Part shown: in pieces, positions 42,710 through 56,298 of the stretch
How positions within the stretch are numbered: the first letter of the stretch is position 1
How the letters are laid out: every line of letters starts with the position of its first letter
Assembly (NCBI GenBank): GCA_009667805.1
Contig: CM019064.1
Coordinates: 271,107,662-271,171,661, forward strand
Source: Leptobrachium leishanense
Taxonomy: Eukaryota > Chordata > Amphibia > Anura > Megophryidae
DNA: 64,000 nucleotides
Direction of reading: 5' to 3'
Notes under the pieces: generated by a model
Told to the model about the DNA's origin: nothing
What the model saw: the letters and a program-made list of their open reading frames with translations, nothing else
Databases searched by the model: none
Made by a program: the position numbers and the translations under genes

Positions 42710-44165
42710 ATGGGTAACGAGTCATCAAAACGAAAGAAGGCGAAGGATGGTGAAACACCTCTAGAATATATGGTGCATAATTGGTATAATTATAATATAT
42801 GGTGCTGTACGAAAAGGACCACTATGGTGTAGAATTAAGTAAAGAAAAATTACAAATTTTGTACACTATAGTCTGGCCAATATTAGTCCCCGAGTGGCCA
42901 GGGCAGGGATCTATGGATCCAGTGCTTATACAGAAGATGCAGTCCCAGATCACCGGGAGATATGGACACCCAGACCAGTACCCATATATAGATATCTGGC
43001 GGTACTGCATGAGAGATAAGAGACATTTTGTGATACTAGCAGGTCAAAATAAGAAAAGGGTGTCCCCAGAGAATATTAAATTTGAAGATGAATGTAAACC
43101 GGTGTTGGTAGAGCATCCCGAGGAGTCTGATTCTCTCCCACTGCCTTATCCGTCCTGCTACGGGGCGGCCCGGCAGGCTTTGGATGCCGCGGCTGCGCAG
43201 GCGGGGTTGAGGGGGCAGGCTGCTGCTAGTCTTTCGCTTGCACCCTCGGCCCCGGCTGGTAGTGGCGGAATGGGGGAGGCTGAGGGGGGAGAAGATGGTG
43301 ATCTGCCCGCCGATAAAATCGAGATGCCAGATGGGACAGTATATCGATTAGAAACTCCACGGAGGGAGGGGGTGATGCAGACCCCAGAGTTGTATCCCGT
43401 GCTGATAATAATATTGTTAAGCCCCGAGTAATGTATCAGCATAATCCCAGTAAACTACAACTCCCATTACGAGACGTGCCGGGTCCCCTGCTGGAAAATG
43501 AGGAGCCAGGGCAAACACAGTTCACGTAAGTCCCGTTCAACACCACAGATTTGTTTAATTGGAAGACCCATACCCTTCCTTACTCTGCAAATCCTGCAGC
43601 CGTGGCTAGCATGGTAGAATCTGTCATGCTCACGCACAATCTCACATGGGCAGACTGTCAGCAGCTACTGCTGACAATGTTTACTACTGAAGAAAGAGCT
43701 CGTATAAATAGCAACGCCCGCAAACATTTATTCGCCCAAGCAGTTGAGGACCGTAAACCAAATCCAGAAGCATGGGCCGAGGAACACTACCCTAAAACTG
43801 ATCCCAAATGGCCATACAATACTGAAATGGGTATAATTCATCTTCAGAGTTACTGGGCGGCAGTGTTAATGGGAATTAAAGCAGGAGGAAAGAAGCCCAC
43901 AAACATGGGAAAAATAGCCGAAGTAATGCACGACCCAAAAGAGTCCCCGAGTGCATTCTTAGAGAGATTGCTAGATGCATTCAGGATGTATAGTCCGATG
44001 GTTCTCCGTTGCCTCTGGATCTAACGACTAGTTAACTCCTCCTTTGTGAGCCAGGCCCAGAGAGATTTACGCAACAAGATACAGAGAATGGATGGGTTTT
44101 TAAGCAAAGGGATTAGTGAATTAGTGGAGATCGCTAATAAAGTTCATCATAACAGAGATCTATAA
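42710..44165 (+). pseudogene. gag: ERV2 gag (matrix, capsid), broken
   Basis: ATG at 42710 (MGNESSKRKK) keeps the Gly-2 myristoylation signal. The frame stops after ~40 codons and matrix goes on at 42799-43431 (YGVELSKEKLQIL, YPYIDIWRYCMRDK) with a Gly/Ala-rich linker that is longer than in ERV1. Capsid is at 43551-44024 (FNWKTHTLPYSANPAAVASM, EEHYPKTDPKWPYN) and the major-homology-type region SPSAFLERLLDAFRMYSP is complete, without the poly(T) expansion of ERV1. A frameshift follows at about 44000 and capsid ends near 44165. Several stops make it non-coding. Confidence 0.85.
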
Positions 44166-44238
44166 GAAAAGTGGGAGGAGATACGAAGACAGAGAGGGCA
44201 GACCGGAGTAGTTGCCATAAACATGGGAAGAGGTAGGG

Positions 44239-44436
44239 GTGGGCATGATGGAGACAGGTGGCCAAGGCAAGGGTGCCCCCCGGAATGGATTGGGGCACAA
44301 TCAGTGCGCATTCTGTAAAGGTGAAGGTCACTGGCGCAGGGACGGTCCCGTATTACTTGTGAAAAATGGGGGGGGGGCACAGTGGCCAGGCATAGTCGGG
44401 GACGTCAAATGGTCAAGTGACAAACGGGAGGTATGA
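44239..44436 (+). pseudogene. gag: ERV2 nucleocapsid remnant with one damaged zinc knuckle
   Basis: The frame reads GHNQCAFCKGEGHWRRDG at 44292-44345. The CX2CX4H part of a CCHC box is intact but the fourth ligand (Cys) is Gly. It is basic and Gly-rich, as nucleocapsids are. This region is completely absent from ERV1. Confidence 0.75.
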
Positions 44437-44529
44437 GAGAAATGATGCCGCTGATCCTGGGTTTGTGGGTTTGGCGGGAACTTCTTTTGAAGGGCAAGGT
44501 GCATATTGACACAGACCTGGGTCCAGCCC

Positions 44530-44690
44530 ACTCGGTAATCACGAGCCCACGGTCATTGTAAGAGTGGGGGATAAAGATGAAGTTTTCATGGTTGACACAC
44601 AGGCTGAACATTCTGTTGTAACGCAGCCAATTGCACCACCGGTGGGTAATGAGGCGGATATAATGGGTGCAATGGGTGTATCTGCTAAGT
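44530..44690 (+). pseudogene. pro: ERV2 protease fragment, active site altered
   Basis: VIVRVGDKDEVFMVDTQAEH SVV: the DTGA active-site triad is DTQA (44593-44604), a loss expected to inactivate the enzyme. The downstream part runs into the RT linker through stops. Confidence 0.75.
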
Positions 44691-44801
44691 ATCCTTTTCT
44701 CGCATCACGTAAATGCAGCCTGGGAGGACACAATGAAGAACACCAATTTCTATACATGCCTGAATGTCTGATCCAACTCCTGGGGGGACATTCTCTGTAA
44801 A

Positions 44802-45584
44802 TTGCAAGCCCAAATTACGTTCCTTCCCAGGGGTCACGCTAGACTAGACCTGCCTGAGAGTGGTGGCTCTATTCGGCAGCATAACCCAGCCAGCCCGGAG
44901 ACCCAACCAATAAAAATTGCAGTTATTATGCATAGAGAAGAAGAATGGCGCACAGCACCAACCGCGCCGGCTGCACCAGACCCATATGCACTACTGCTGG
45001 GCAGTCCTGGAGTGTGGGCGGAGGACAACCCATCCGGCTTAGCAGTGAATATTCCCACAGCATATGTTAATTTGAAACCTGGTGCAACGCCTGTGGCTCT
45101 AAGACAGTATCACATTCCACAGAAAGCCAAACAAAATATCCAGATACATTTACAAAAAGACTGAAAGATCACGGGATATTGAAATTTTGTGTGTCTCCAT
45201 GGAATACACCGTTCTTGCCAGTACAGAAAGAAGGGACTCAGGAGTACCGTCCAGTCCAAGATTTAAGGGCAGTTAATGAGGCTACGGTAACCTTACACCC
45301 GGTTGTCCCCAATCCATACAATTTATTGGCATTAATCCCCGGAGATATAAAATATTTCACGGTGCTTGATTTAAAAGACGCTTTCTTTTGCATCCGCCTT
45401 GCTCCCGCAAGTCAACCCCTTTTTGCATTTCAGTGGGAGGATTCCAAGTCAGGAGCGCGTCATCAGATGACGTGGACATGCCTTCAAGATTTCAAGAACT
45501 CGCCCACGATTTTTGGCTGCGCGCTCAGCCAGGATCTCCTGTCCTTCAACGCTCAGCCAGACAAAAGTGGTCTTATTACAGTAT
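44802..45584 (+). pseudogene. pol: ERV2 reverse transcriptase, first part
   Basis: Two frames: the pre-RT linker to [10 protein letters not shown] (44802-45164), then [28 protein letters not shown] and the palm motif [16 protein letters not shown] (first catalytic Asp), ending SGLI at 45584. This is gammaretrovirus-like RT. A stop lies at 45162. The frame is cut by the 780-bp insertion just before the YVDD loop. Confidence 0.88.
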
Positions 45585-46364
45585 ATAATGCCGTAGGTAG
45601 AGTCCTCGCGCTTGCACAAATAATCCAGTGAGTGAGTGGTGCTTCAAGTAATCTAGAAAACATAACAGGAAACGCACATTGCGCAGTACATCCTTAGGAC
45701 ACCTGGATTCTAGAAAGTTTAGTAATCCACTCACTTGTTTCTGAGCCCCATTAAGTCGGCTCTGAACTATACAGGCATGAATATGTAGATATGATCTCAC
45801 CAGCCCGTCCTACCAGCGACCATCCGCGGTGATAGATGAAATACTGGATCCTCGGAATATATCACAAGCGAAACGTAAGCAGGATAAATAAATTTATTGC
45901 AGCACTAACGCGTTTCGACCTGTTGGTCTTTATCAAAGTGCAAAAAATACATAATACAATGCAATACATAACATTCATTTATACCAAGAAGATGGTGGTA
46001 ATAGGCGGCGTCATGCCACAGCCTCGTTATCTCAATTGGTATCGGCACACCCTACTTCCGGTCGTTCAGAGACCCAGCACCGGCGGATGTTCGACATACA
46101 AACGGGCGCACAGTAATTGCGTCCATCTGCCTCAACCTCCGCCAGTCTGAGTCATCGAGCGCCATTTTGGAAGAGGGAAAAAGGATATTCAGAATACGTC
46201 CCGCCCTCACAGCATTACAGCCTCATTATTCCAGCAGACGTTAGCAGACTTGTTTTTGACCGTTCTGGGTCCCGAACCAGCAGGTCCCCACTATCCAATA
46301 GGCGCACAGAGATAATGTTCACACGCATAAACCTACGTCATCTCGAATCTCCAGGCGCCATTTA
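45585..46364 (-). mobile_element. 780-bp insertion in ERV2 RT with 12-bp target duplication
   Basis: TTATTACAGTAT is repeated exactly on both sides (45573-45584 and 46365-46376). RT reads through when the insert is ignored. The interior has ACGCGTTTCGACCTGTTGGT, resembling terminal sequences of Penelope-like elements in frogs, and no coding domain was recognised. Class uncertain. Confidence 0.75.
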
Positions 46365-46585
46365 TTATTACAGTATGTTGATGATTTATTGCTTGCTTCT
46401 CCCACAGAAAAAGACTGTTTATCAGCTACCGAGGCGCTTCTATTTCTGCTATGCCAAGCAGGATACAAAGTTTCCAGAAAGAAAGCACAAATATGTAAAC
46501 AAAGTGTGAAATATCTAGGTTTTCAATTAACAGGTACGAAGCGTGTTCCCCGCCCCCGAGGAAAAGAGAAAGATCCTACAACTGG
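46365..46585 (+). pseudogene. pol: ERV2 reverse transcriptase, second part (YVDD and thumb)
   Basis: Begins with [15 protein letters not shown], the catalytic loop with both Asp residues present, then [15 protein letters not shown] and [13 protein letters not shown]. The latter matches the sequence to which the RT start is joined in ERV1. Similarity to ERV1 ends around 46545. What follows is unrelated. Confidence 0.85.
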
Positions 46586-47190
46586 GCTGGGAGAAGGATG
46601 ATCCGACTACATCCATCATAAAAACCACAGCCAAATGAGAGAAGAAGCCAGGGCAAATTGTACCCAACGCCCTCAAGCAACCCCAGTGAGATGGCGTATG
46701 TGATCATGTCCAACAGCAGAGACATGCAAAACACACGCTCTGCTGAGAGTCCCCTGGCTCTCCAGCAATGCAGACACATGCTGCTCTCCTACGTGTCTAA
46801 AGCCATCAGAAAGGCAGCCGAGCGCGTGTCTGATTACTGGTGGAATATCGTCAAGGAAATCCATCACTTGGCTGAACGCTGCCACACCTACATTCGGGAA
46901 TTTGCGGATCGCCTGTACGAGTTGGCATAGATTGATCCTGGGAGAAATCCGGTTGCTGCTGTGGAACAAAAAATGATTTTTTCCCCTCTTTTGGGCACAT
47001 TTGGATAATGCACCATAAGGGTTTTTTTTTGCCTTCTTTTGGTTTAACAGCAATGGAACCGAGAAGGAATTTTTTCCCCTTTTGGGCACAATTGCATAAT
47101 GCACCAAGAGGGTTTTTTTTTGCCTTCTTCTGGATCACCGCATCCATAGAGATACGTGGAAGGTTGAACTGATGTATGTTAAATAAAGCA
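46586..47190 (+). CDS. Unrecognised open frame with a poly(A) signal, in CEP97 intron
   Basis: A frame from 46658 (first ATG near 46691, [13 protein letters not shown]) to the stop at 46930 encodes ~80 residues. The C-terminal two thirds look like amphipathic helix ([39 protein letters not shown]). A CCCCAG precedes the first ATG region and could be a splice acceptor. After the stop there is a UTR-like stretch and AATAAA at 47182-47187. This combination suggests a terminal exon or a retrocopy of a small helical protein, perhaps apolipoprotein-like, but I do not recognise it. It lies immediately after the truncated end of ERV2, in antisense to CEP97. A chance frame remains possible. Confidence 0.4.
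46960..47135. repeat. Tandem duplication of ~85-100 bp
   Basis: TTTTTTCCCC..TTTTGGGCAC, then TGCATAATGCACCA-like, then GGGTTTTTTTTTGCCTTCTT occurs twice in direct order (about 46975-47045 and 47078-47132). Confidence 0.7.
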
Positions 47191-47862
47191 TGTGACTTTA
47201 AACACAGAATTTTCGTTTCGGTGTCTCTGCTTGAAATCCTCTGCATAGTCTACACCAAGGTTGATAAAAATGGATGATGTTCAAAAACATTGGTTTCCTT
47301 ATGCAAAAGAGATTTTTGAGATTTAAAAATCAGATTTAAAGAAATTTTTTAACTAAGTATCGATCGAATGATAGCTTTCTATTTAACAAATGTTACAGGT
47401 GACAGATTATTCTTCATGAAAAGGGATTAGTTATGTGGCAAGAGGTTGTATATTCATGCGATGTTTACATTCTTGGTAATAATTTCCATTAATCTAAGTT
47501 ACTTGAACATTCTTGTGCATAATATGCCCCGTTTCACAGCAAAAATGATACAAAACAAGCAAGAGTTCGGAAAAAGACCTTTACCTCATTGTTACTCTGC
47601 AAATATAGGTAGACCTAATGAACACTATAACTGTTAAATGCAAAGTTTCTAGAAGCGCTGTTAATAGAAGGCTGCTTGGAGCGGAATAGATCTGCACAAG
47701 GAGCTCAGTGAAAAGGAGGACAAGCAAAAAAAAACCAAAAAACAGTGAAACCTTGGTGCTCTCCACTTGGTTCGTTGGGTCTATTTTATTATTAATAGTC
47801 TTTATAAAGCGCCTACATATTCCGCATCACTGGTCAATGGGGGAGCACAAACATGAGACGTA
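47191..47862. other. Non-coding intron stretch
   Basis: Contains a LINE-tail-like piece at 47790-47855 (AGTCTTTATAAAGCGCCTACA). It is interrupted by the adjacent Tc1 element, whose right flank at 49486-49590 continues the same tail. No gene. Confidence 0.5.
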
Positions 47863-49484
47863 CAGTTGTGTTCAAAATTATTCAACCCCCAAAGCTGTAA
47901 AGGGTTTTAGGGAATTTAGTGTACATTTGTAATTGTATTCAGAATGAAATCCTACAAGGACTTTTTAAAGAACCATATGCAACTAAAATGACATCAATTG
48001 GTTTTGTAATACAGTAGTAAATGTTTCTTTTGTGAATTCTTCATTGACACAATTATTCAACCCCTTAAAGACTACCACTCTGAAGAACAGAGGTTCATTC
48101 AAGTGTTTTCAATCAGGTATTGAAAACACCTGTGGATGTCACGGAGCAGCAATAAAGCATAATAAGCACCAATTAGGCAGCTTTAAAATGACTGTGATAC
48201 TCCGTTCCTTCTAGACATTTACTGGTGTGGTTACAAACATGGTGAAGTCAAGAGAATGGTCCAAGAAGACCAGAGAAGAGGTGACTACTCTTCACAGGAA
48301 GGGCAATGGCTATAAGAAGATTGCAAAGATGTTAAACATACCAAGAGAGACCATAGGAAGCATCATTCGCAAATTCAAGGCAAAGGGCACTGTTGAAACG
48401 CTACCTGGTCGTGGCAGAAAGAAGATGCTGACTTCGACTGCTGTGCGCTACCTGAAGCGTAGAGTGGAGAAAAGTCCCCGTGTGACTGCTGAGGAACTGA
48501 GAAAAGATTTGTCAGATGTGGGTACTGAAGTTTCAGCTCAGACAATACGGTGCACACTGCGTAATGAAGGCCTCCATGCCAGAACTCCCAGGCGCACCCC
48601 CCTTGCTGTCTCCAAAGAATAAGAAGAGTCGACTGCACTATGCCAAAAGTCATGTGGACAAACCACAGAAGTTTTGGGATAGTGTTCTGTGGACTGATGA
48701 AACAAAATTAGAACTGTTTGGGCCCATGGATCAACGCTATGTTTGGAGGAGGAAGAACAAGGCCTATGAAGAAAAGAACACCTTGCCTACTGTGAAGCAT
48801 GGCGGGGGGGGGGTCAATCATGCTTTGGGGCTGTTTTGCTTCTGCAGGTACAGGGAAGCTTCAGCGTGTGCAAGGTACCATGAATTCTCTTCAGTACCAG
48901 GAGATATTGGATGACAATGTGATGCAGTCCGTCACAAACCTGAGGCTTGCGAGACGTTGAATCTTTCAACAGGACAATGATCCCAAGCATACCTCCAAGT
49001 CCACTAGAGCATGGTTGCAGATTAAAGGCTGGAACATTTTGGAGTGGCCATCGCAGTCACCTGACTTAAATCCGATTGAGAACCTCTGGTGGGACTTAAA
49101 GAAAGCAGTTGCAGTGCGCAAGCCTAAGAATGTGACTGAACTGGAGACTTTTGCCCATGACGAATGGGCGAAGATACCCATAGATCGCTGCAAGACACTT
49201 GTGTCAAGCTATGCTTCACGTTTAAAAGCTGTTATAACTGTAAAAGGATGTTGTACTAAGTACTAAGATTGAATGTCACTTGTTGGTTGAATAAAACTGA
49301 TAATGATGTGAGCACAGAAAAGACATTTGTGGTTATTTCATTATAAATGTTATGTTATATTTGTCTGACCTACACGTGCCTCTTTTATTTAATTGTAAGC
49401 AAGATGACTGAATGATCAAAATCAATGTCAAACTGGCCAAAACACTCAATTTCAGTGGGGGTTGAATAATTTTGAACACAACTG
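47863..49484 (+). mobile_element. Tc1 element, family B, copy 1
   Basis: TIRs CAGTTGTGTTCAAAATTATT at both ends, inverted, with TA duplications at 47861-47862 and 49485-49486. 1,622 bp, the normal Tc1 size. The transposase gene lies inside with frameshifts. Confidence 0.93.
48239..49266 (+). pseudogene. Tc1 family B transposase, frameshifted
   Basis: MVKSREWSKKTREEVTTLHR with helix-turn-helix (YKKIAKMLNIPRETIGSIIR), a GRGRKK hook, then WTDETKLEL (first Asp), [12 protein letters not shown] (second Asp) and [15 protein letters not shown] (Glu), ending GCCTKY. All three catalytic residues remain, but frames change at a C run near 48600 and at a G run (GGGGGGGG) near 48804, and a stop lies near 48958. 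Non-functional. Confidence 0.9.
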
Positions 49485-49486
49485 TA

Positions 49487-49860
49487 CATGATAAATAAGG
49501 AAAAGACAACCCTGCCCGTAGGACAGCTTGTCTAGGAAATACAGCACTTTAACCAAGTGCTCAGCCAGACATCCTGTGAGCTTACAATCTAAAGGACGGG
49601 GGTAAATGACACAGATGGGAGCAGAGGGAAGGTGAAGCTGGTTGCTAGAATGAATGTAGTGGCATATTGTTGTTGAGATTGCGGGGAAATGTGATACGTG
49701 TGTAGGAGATAGAAGGAGAGGGAAATTGTGGACTTGTGGGGCCAGGGTTAGGAGAGATGTCACCAGTAACAGCAAGAGAGTGAGAATTGGATTTGTGTGC
49801 GTGGGGATGATTGTAAACCAGCGAATTAGAGGGAGACCAGTTTCTGAGGAAACACAGAAG
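49487..49860. other. Intron sequence, continuation of an interrupted repeat tail
   Basis: 49487-49590 continues the LINE-tail-like repeat interrupted by the Tc1 copy (GAGCTTACAATCTAAAGG). The rest is unique-looking. Confidence 0.45.
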
Positions 49861-49985
49861 CTCGTATGAGGCGATCATGAGGGAGAGCGAGCGCGAGAGC
49901 GCGGGGAGAGAGAGAGTGCGAGCGGGGGAGAGAGAGAGAGAGGGAGAGAGAGAGAGCGGGAGAGAGAGAGAGAGAGCGAGACACA
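49861..49985. repeat. GA-rich microsatellite
   Basis: Imperfect (GAGA)n with interspersed GCGAG/GCGGG units. Followed near 50025 by a run of ~13 G. Confidence 0.85.
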
Positions 49986-50500
49986 CAGCTGGGAAGGATG
50001 CCTGAAATTAGATCCCGGTCCTGGGGGGGGGGGGGGTGCTGAGTGTGTGTGAATGGATCCTGGTCTGTGCGTTTCCGTGGAGAGTTCTCAAGCTGCTTGC
50101 TGCAGGGAGATCAGTGTGTGAATGGTGGTCCATTTGCATAAATTGTACCCCTTCTATAAAAAAAATCTTTCAAAATTTGATACAATTTATTTTTTTATGT
50201 TTATTTCGCCTCCATTTGTCTTCCCACCATCTCTCTGCTTTATCTACGCTGGTCTCACATCGTCTCCCCTGCTTCTCCTCATCTTCATCTTCTCCCCTGC
50301 ATTTCCCTGTCTCCTCACTAGCTTTTCACATCTCAGCCCCAGCTTCTTCGTCTCTTCCATAGCTTCTCATTATCTCCTTCCAGCACCCAATCACCTCCAC
50401 CCCAGCTTTTCCTCATCTTCTCCCCTGCATCGTCTCCTTATCTCCAACCCTGCACCTCCCAATTTCCTTATCTGCTCCCCAGCTACTCACACTTATTAGA
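49986..50500. other. CT-rich low-complexity stretch
   Basis: 50210-50490 is rich in CTTCTCC/CATCTCC motifs. No exon supported. Confidence 0.5.
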
Positions 50501-50502
50501 TA

Positions 50503-52111
<1,609 letters not shown>

Positions 52112-52113
52112 TA

Positions 52114-53050
52114 TATTTACGGCTGTTACTCACCTTCTCATGTCCCACGCCGCAAGCAATGTCAGTGTTTTATACAGAGTTATATTAAAATATTAAATAA
52201 TATTCATAAAATTTATAATATTCATAAAACAAAATGCGCCAAATAAAAGCAAATTTTTTTAGCCTTTTTCCGTTTTAGAAAAATGCAGTAACAGGTTCCC
52301 CGTGAAATATAAAAGCACAAGGTCTGGATGATAAAATGTGGAAAAATAATTTTACAGACTGAAAATGACTGACATCTGAATAGAAATGTACATTGTTTTT
52401 GCTATAGCACTGACATGCCCAAACATGCGGTCACACACATGGATTTGTGACTGTGTGGTGGGATATGTGGAACACTGATACATTCATACACACTGCACAT
52501 TACTGGAGAGATTTATTGCTGTGGAGCTCTGTACACTAATGTGCGGTGTGTCTGAGCGAATCACAGAGCCCCACAGTAACACGCGGTGTGCGTGTATCAC
52601 AGGGCTCCACAGTAACGCGTGCGTGGTTGCTGCCCGGTGGGTGCAGAGCTCCTCTCCCGAGCCTGCACAAGCTTCCCGCGCTAGCTGTTGACCGCACCTC
52701 CCCGTAATGTCCAGGCCGGGTCAGCAGGAGCCGCAGAGCGACCAGGGGGTGGGCATGCTCTTAAACAGGATGTGAGGAGAGCGTTGCCAGCACTAAGGAG
52801 GTCCCCGTGACGCTCCCCTCTGTTGTCGTCATCATAGGGGGCCGGACAGAAGCCAGCCAAATGAGCCTGGCAGGTGGTTAACTAAAACAAATTGTAATGG
52901 CAGACCCCTCTGTGCCGAACAGAACAGAGGTCCGCAATTACGTTTTTCTTCCTCGTGTACCCCCCGGAGTCCTCGTGCGTACCCGAGGGTGCGCGTACCA
53001 CAGGTTGGGAACCGCTGCCCTAATAGAACAACGGTGACCTCTAGTGGCGA
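52114..53050. other. Intron stretch with a hAT-like end
   Basis: 52530-52740 is CpG-rich with (GTAACACGCG)-like repeats. 52975-53017 ends with CACAGGTTGGGAACCGCTG, a hAT-type terminus, but the opposite end was not found. No gene. Confidence 0.4.
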
Positions 53051-53099
53051 TCACGCATTTTAATGCTTCGTATTCAACATCATTCAAACTGACAGAGCC

Positions 53100-54640
53100 A
53101 AAGCAAACCAAGTGCCCTCTACAGACAGTTCTTACTCCTACTCTGCATCCTGACTTCAAATGCCATTTTTATATGTCCTGTTCCATCGAGGAGCATAGGG
53201 TCGAAGTGAAGGACTCCCACTGCCGACAGATCTCAGCTTTTGCTTTGACGTGCAGCCAGTTCAGGTTCCCATCAACAGCCTTGTTAATCGCCATGAATTC
53301 TGTGCTGTCAGGAATATCTAGGTGTGCCTCTCCTGCGCTGTCTTTGGGGACGGCAAGCGAGTGCCTGCCTAGAGATCTCGTTTCATATGGCATTTCCAAA
53401 CCATCTCCGCTTATGCCCTCAGAGCTCTGTTGGAACCATCGGAGTAGCTCCGTAGTGGACATTTTTGTGGCCACCAATCATGAATGATGTAATTGCAGGC
53501 AGCAGTTTAAGAAACTTTTGAGTTTTTAGAGGTTTCAGATGAGATGTTCCATGCATCACTCGCACAAAGCAGCACAGATTTCACGCTAGAATTGAAGATT
53601 TGAATCTTTAAATGAAGGCTAATCAGCTTCAAAACGCCATATGTTGCAGAGACCCTTGAAAGTGCCTCTGGTCTTCCTAATCAGTGTGGATAGATCAGTT
53701 TTGGTTCCACTATCCAATGTAATCTAGCTCCCAAGATATTGAAAGGTATTGACTTTTTCAACTTGGTCAGATATAGTAAAGCTGGGGAGGTCAACCATAT
53801 TTACGTTCCATCGACATGGCCTTGGTGACAATAATTAGACCTGCAACTGTGGAGCTTTCAATGTTGTTATCAAGCTTGCTTTACATATATGTGTTATTTG
53901 CAAAACATGGCACCAAGTGGTCAGCAAAGTCACGGTCATACAATTGTTCCACGCCGATTGTAAATGAAATGCATTCATAGAGGATCTCCGATTACTACAC
54001 GAAAACTAGCGGTGATAAGCTACATCTTGCCGACATCAGTGATGACCCGAATGAGATTTGACAAGACGCCGCCATGCAAAACTCTGCATACAAAAGCCTC
54101 TTCCAGTGTTTCGATAAGGTAAACAATCTTCTCCTGTACTCCCCTATGCTATAAGCATTCCAGATGTTGTGGTGATTGTGAAAAAGGGTTTGACTCAGTC
54201 TACGAAAACCATGTGACGAGGCGCCTACAATTTGGGGAATTTACCCAGAATGATACAGAGTGCAACAATGTGATCTACACAAGATATTCTGCCATGGAAA
54301 CCAACTTGTTACCGGAGAGTGGCATCAACCTTCTCCTTGATTCAATTCAGCATCACACTGCACAAGTTTGAAAGTTATACATAGGACCCCCTTCTGTGGG
54401 ACTTTACCAAGACGCCCTGCATCCAGTCAGAAATATTCTGGTGTCCCAGATATTGCTAAAGAGATGATGCGCCAGATTTGAGCATCTCAGCTGCGATTTG
54501 GTAGATTCCTGATGCTTTGTGCTTCATGGTCTTGATTGCCGAAATCGATTGGAGCCTGAAAGTTGACAAGGTTAATGCTGAAGGTCTTAGGCAGATGGCA
54601 TTGCTGTTTGTTTTGTGTTGAGCAGTCGATGCCGGTAGCA
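53100..54640 (-). mobile_element. Ancient LINE relic (RTE/L1-like reverse transcriptase)
   Basis: Minus-strand translation shows scattered RT landmarks in order: IKTMKHKASGIYQIAAEMLK (near 54500; cf. the KNGKAPGxDxIPAE block), a CVDHI...MVFVD segment (near 54250-54200; cf. DQIFxLR...VFVDFEKAFDS), VNTFQYLGS (near 53750), and a distal RRW(F)GNA-like segment near 53400. At 53169-53477 a 102-codon frame ends with AEICRQWESFTSTLCSSMEQ. Every part is interrupted by stops and frameshifts, so this is an old copy. Confidence 0.7.
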
Positions 54641-56298
54641 GCTGCTCAAATTATTCAAACCATTGTTTGAGCAGATCAGTTGAGTTTATGTTTAGTTGGC
54701 CAGGTTTGTTCTTGAAAGGTATTCTTCCATGATTCCTGGCACCACTTAGATTGCTATACTGCACTTATTGAGGACACCAAGGAGGCTCCTTCTCCGGTTA
54801 GACCATGTTGTTGATACCACAGAATTCAACAAACCGCTTTTTTTCTCGTTTCTCCGAGTCCTTGGCACCCCATGACATGTTTGAACGCTTATTTGAGCCA
54901 ATCATTGTGTTGAAGTCACTTTTTTTTATTTTATTTTAAAAGGAGAATGTCACTGTTTGGACTCTTCTGGATCACACAATTCATTTTACTTGCTGTAAAA
55001 TGTATCTTCAGCTTGTAAGTCTGCAGGGTCGATTGGGACCATAGTAAGGTTATGCACCCATGTCCTAAACCTGGCTACATTTATTCTCGCAACGATCGTG
55101 TAATGTTTTCCACAAACCTGTTTATTTTCTTACTTTATTGGTTGACTTGTAATAAAAAAAATAAAAAAATAAAAAAATCAGTCACTTACTTCTGGATAAC
55201 CAAGTTGTACTTTATTAATCTGTGTAACACAGTTTCCTCACAGAGCTGCTTCATAACATTGCTCTGCTTCAGTAGCCATTTTACATCTCTCAGAACAATC
55301 CCGCCAACATGAAAGGAGTAATCACCTCAGAGCAGAACAGGAAGTCAGAAGAAAAGCAATGCATCATTCACAACCAACAACAGTCGATACCTCACAACAC
55401 ACACACACAATATATTCTTACACAGTCTAACAACCCATACATCACAGATCGGTTCCCACTTAGCAGGAATCAAACTTCACAATCTCAGGAGCATTATCAC
55501 TTTGTAAGCCATAATACAGCAAGGCTTGTCTGGTGGGGGATCTGCGATCTCCAAAGTTTGGGCAACGGGACACTCCGTCCCAGGATTTAACCTATGTTTT
55601 TTTTTAATTTGACAATTTTCATTGCGCATACATTAAGGATATAAAAATGACATCTGTTCTACAATAAAGTCAAAGAATAAGAAGCATAAAGTGGTCTTAA
55701 GGGATAAAGATTAAGAAATATCCGATGCATTTTCATACAAGTGACAAAATGGTGGGGACCCTTTGTTAGCGCCCATTTCGCCGAGTGTTATTCTGCGTGC
55801 TGCTGCCTATCTAGGACTTAGGTTGAAGTGCAAAGTTGGGATTTGTCCTTGATTGGGCGCTGCCTGCAGGTGAAGATCTGGAATTGGGGTGTAGCCCTTC
55901 CGTTATTTGAAGACGGAGTATTTCCGTTATTGGGACGGAGTATTGCACCCTGTTCAAAGATATGCTTGGAACATATGAAGATACTACTTTTTTAGTATTG
56001 CGGATAGTTAGACCATGCGAATATGTGCAAATCTTCCAATTAAATCAACAATAATTGTTGCAGACTTCTATATAAAAATACATGCAGAAACAATTCCATG
56101 GGACTAATATAAATCATAACGTCATATAATTCATACAAATTGATCGAATAAGATGAAATAATTGATAGAGAATTGATAAGATATTGCTAAAAATTCATAG
56201 AAAACTCAAAAAAAAAAATCATAAAAATGCATAAACAGTTCTAACCACTTAGATGTAAACTCGTTAGGAATTAATTGAAAATTCCCATAAAGTGCAAG
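54641..56298. other. Intron sequence without recognised gene
   Basis: (AAAAAT)n near 55150 and a poly(T) near 55600. 55750-56000 looks repeat-derived. No exon. Confidence 0.4.

Larger units (their letters stand above)
40389..46585 (+). mobile_element. ERV2: older, 3'-truncated provirus in a CEP97 intron, antisense to the gene
   Basis: Relative of ERV1 in plus orientation: partial LTR (40389-40996), full LTR (40997-41692), tRNA-Pro primer site (41697-41714), leader, gag (from 42710), zinc-knuckle region, protease, RT interrupted by a 780-bp insertion (45585-46364), and RT resuming with the YVDD loop. The similarity to ERV1 fades after about 46545; RNase H, integrase, env and 3' LTR are absent. 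Several frames are broken and the protease active site is altered, so this copy is dead. Its value is as an undisturbed reference for what ERV1 lost or gained. Confidence 0.88.

Noticed and set aside
52975..53017. hAT terminus (GGTTGGGAACCGCTG)
   Set aside because: No matching left end or 8-bp duplication was found within the plausible distance, so no element is called.
54166..54240. Plus-strand GFDSVY peptide resembling an RT motif
   Set aside because: The ordered RT landmarks around it are all on the minus strand; the plus-strand similarity is a reverse-complement coincidence.
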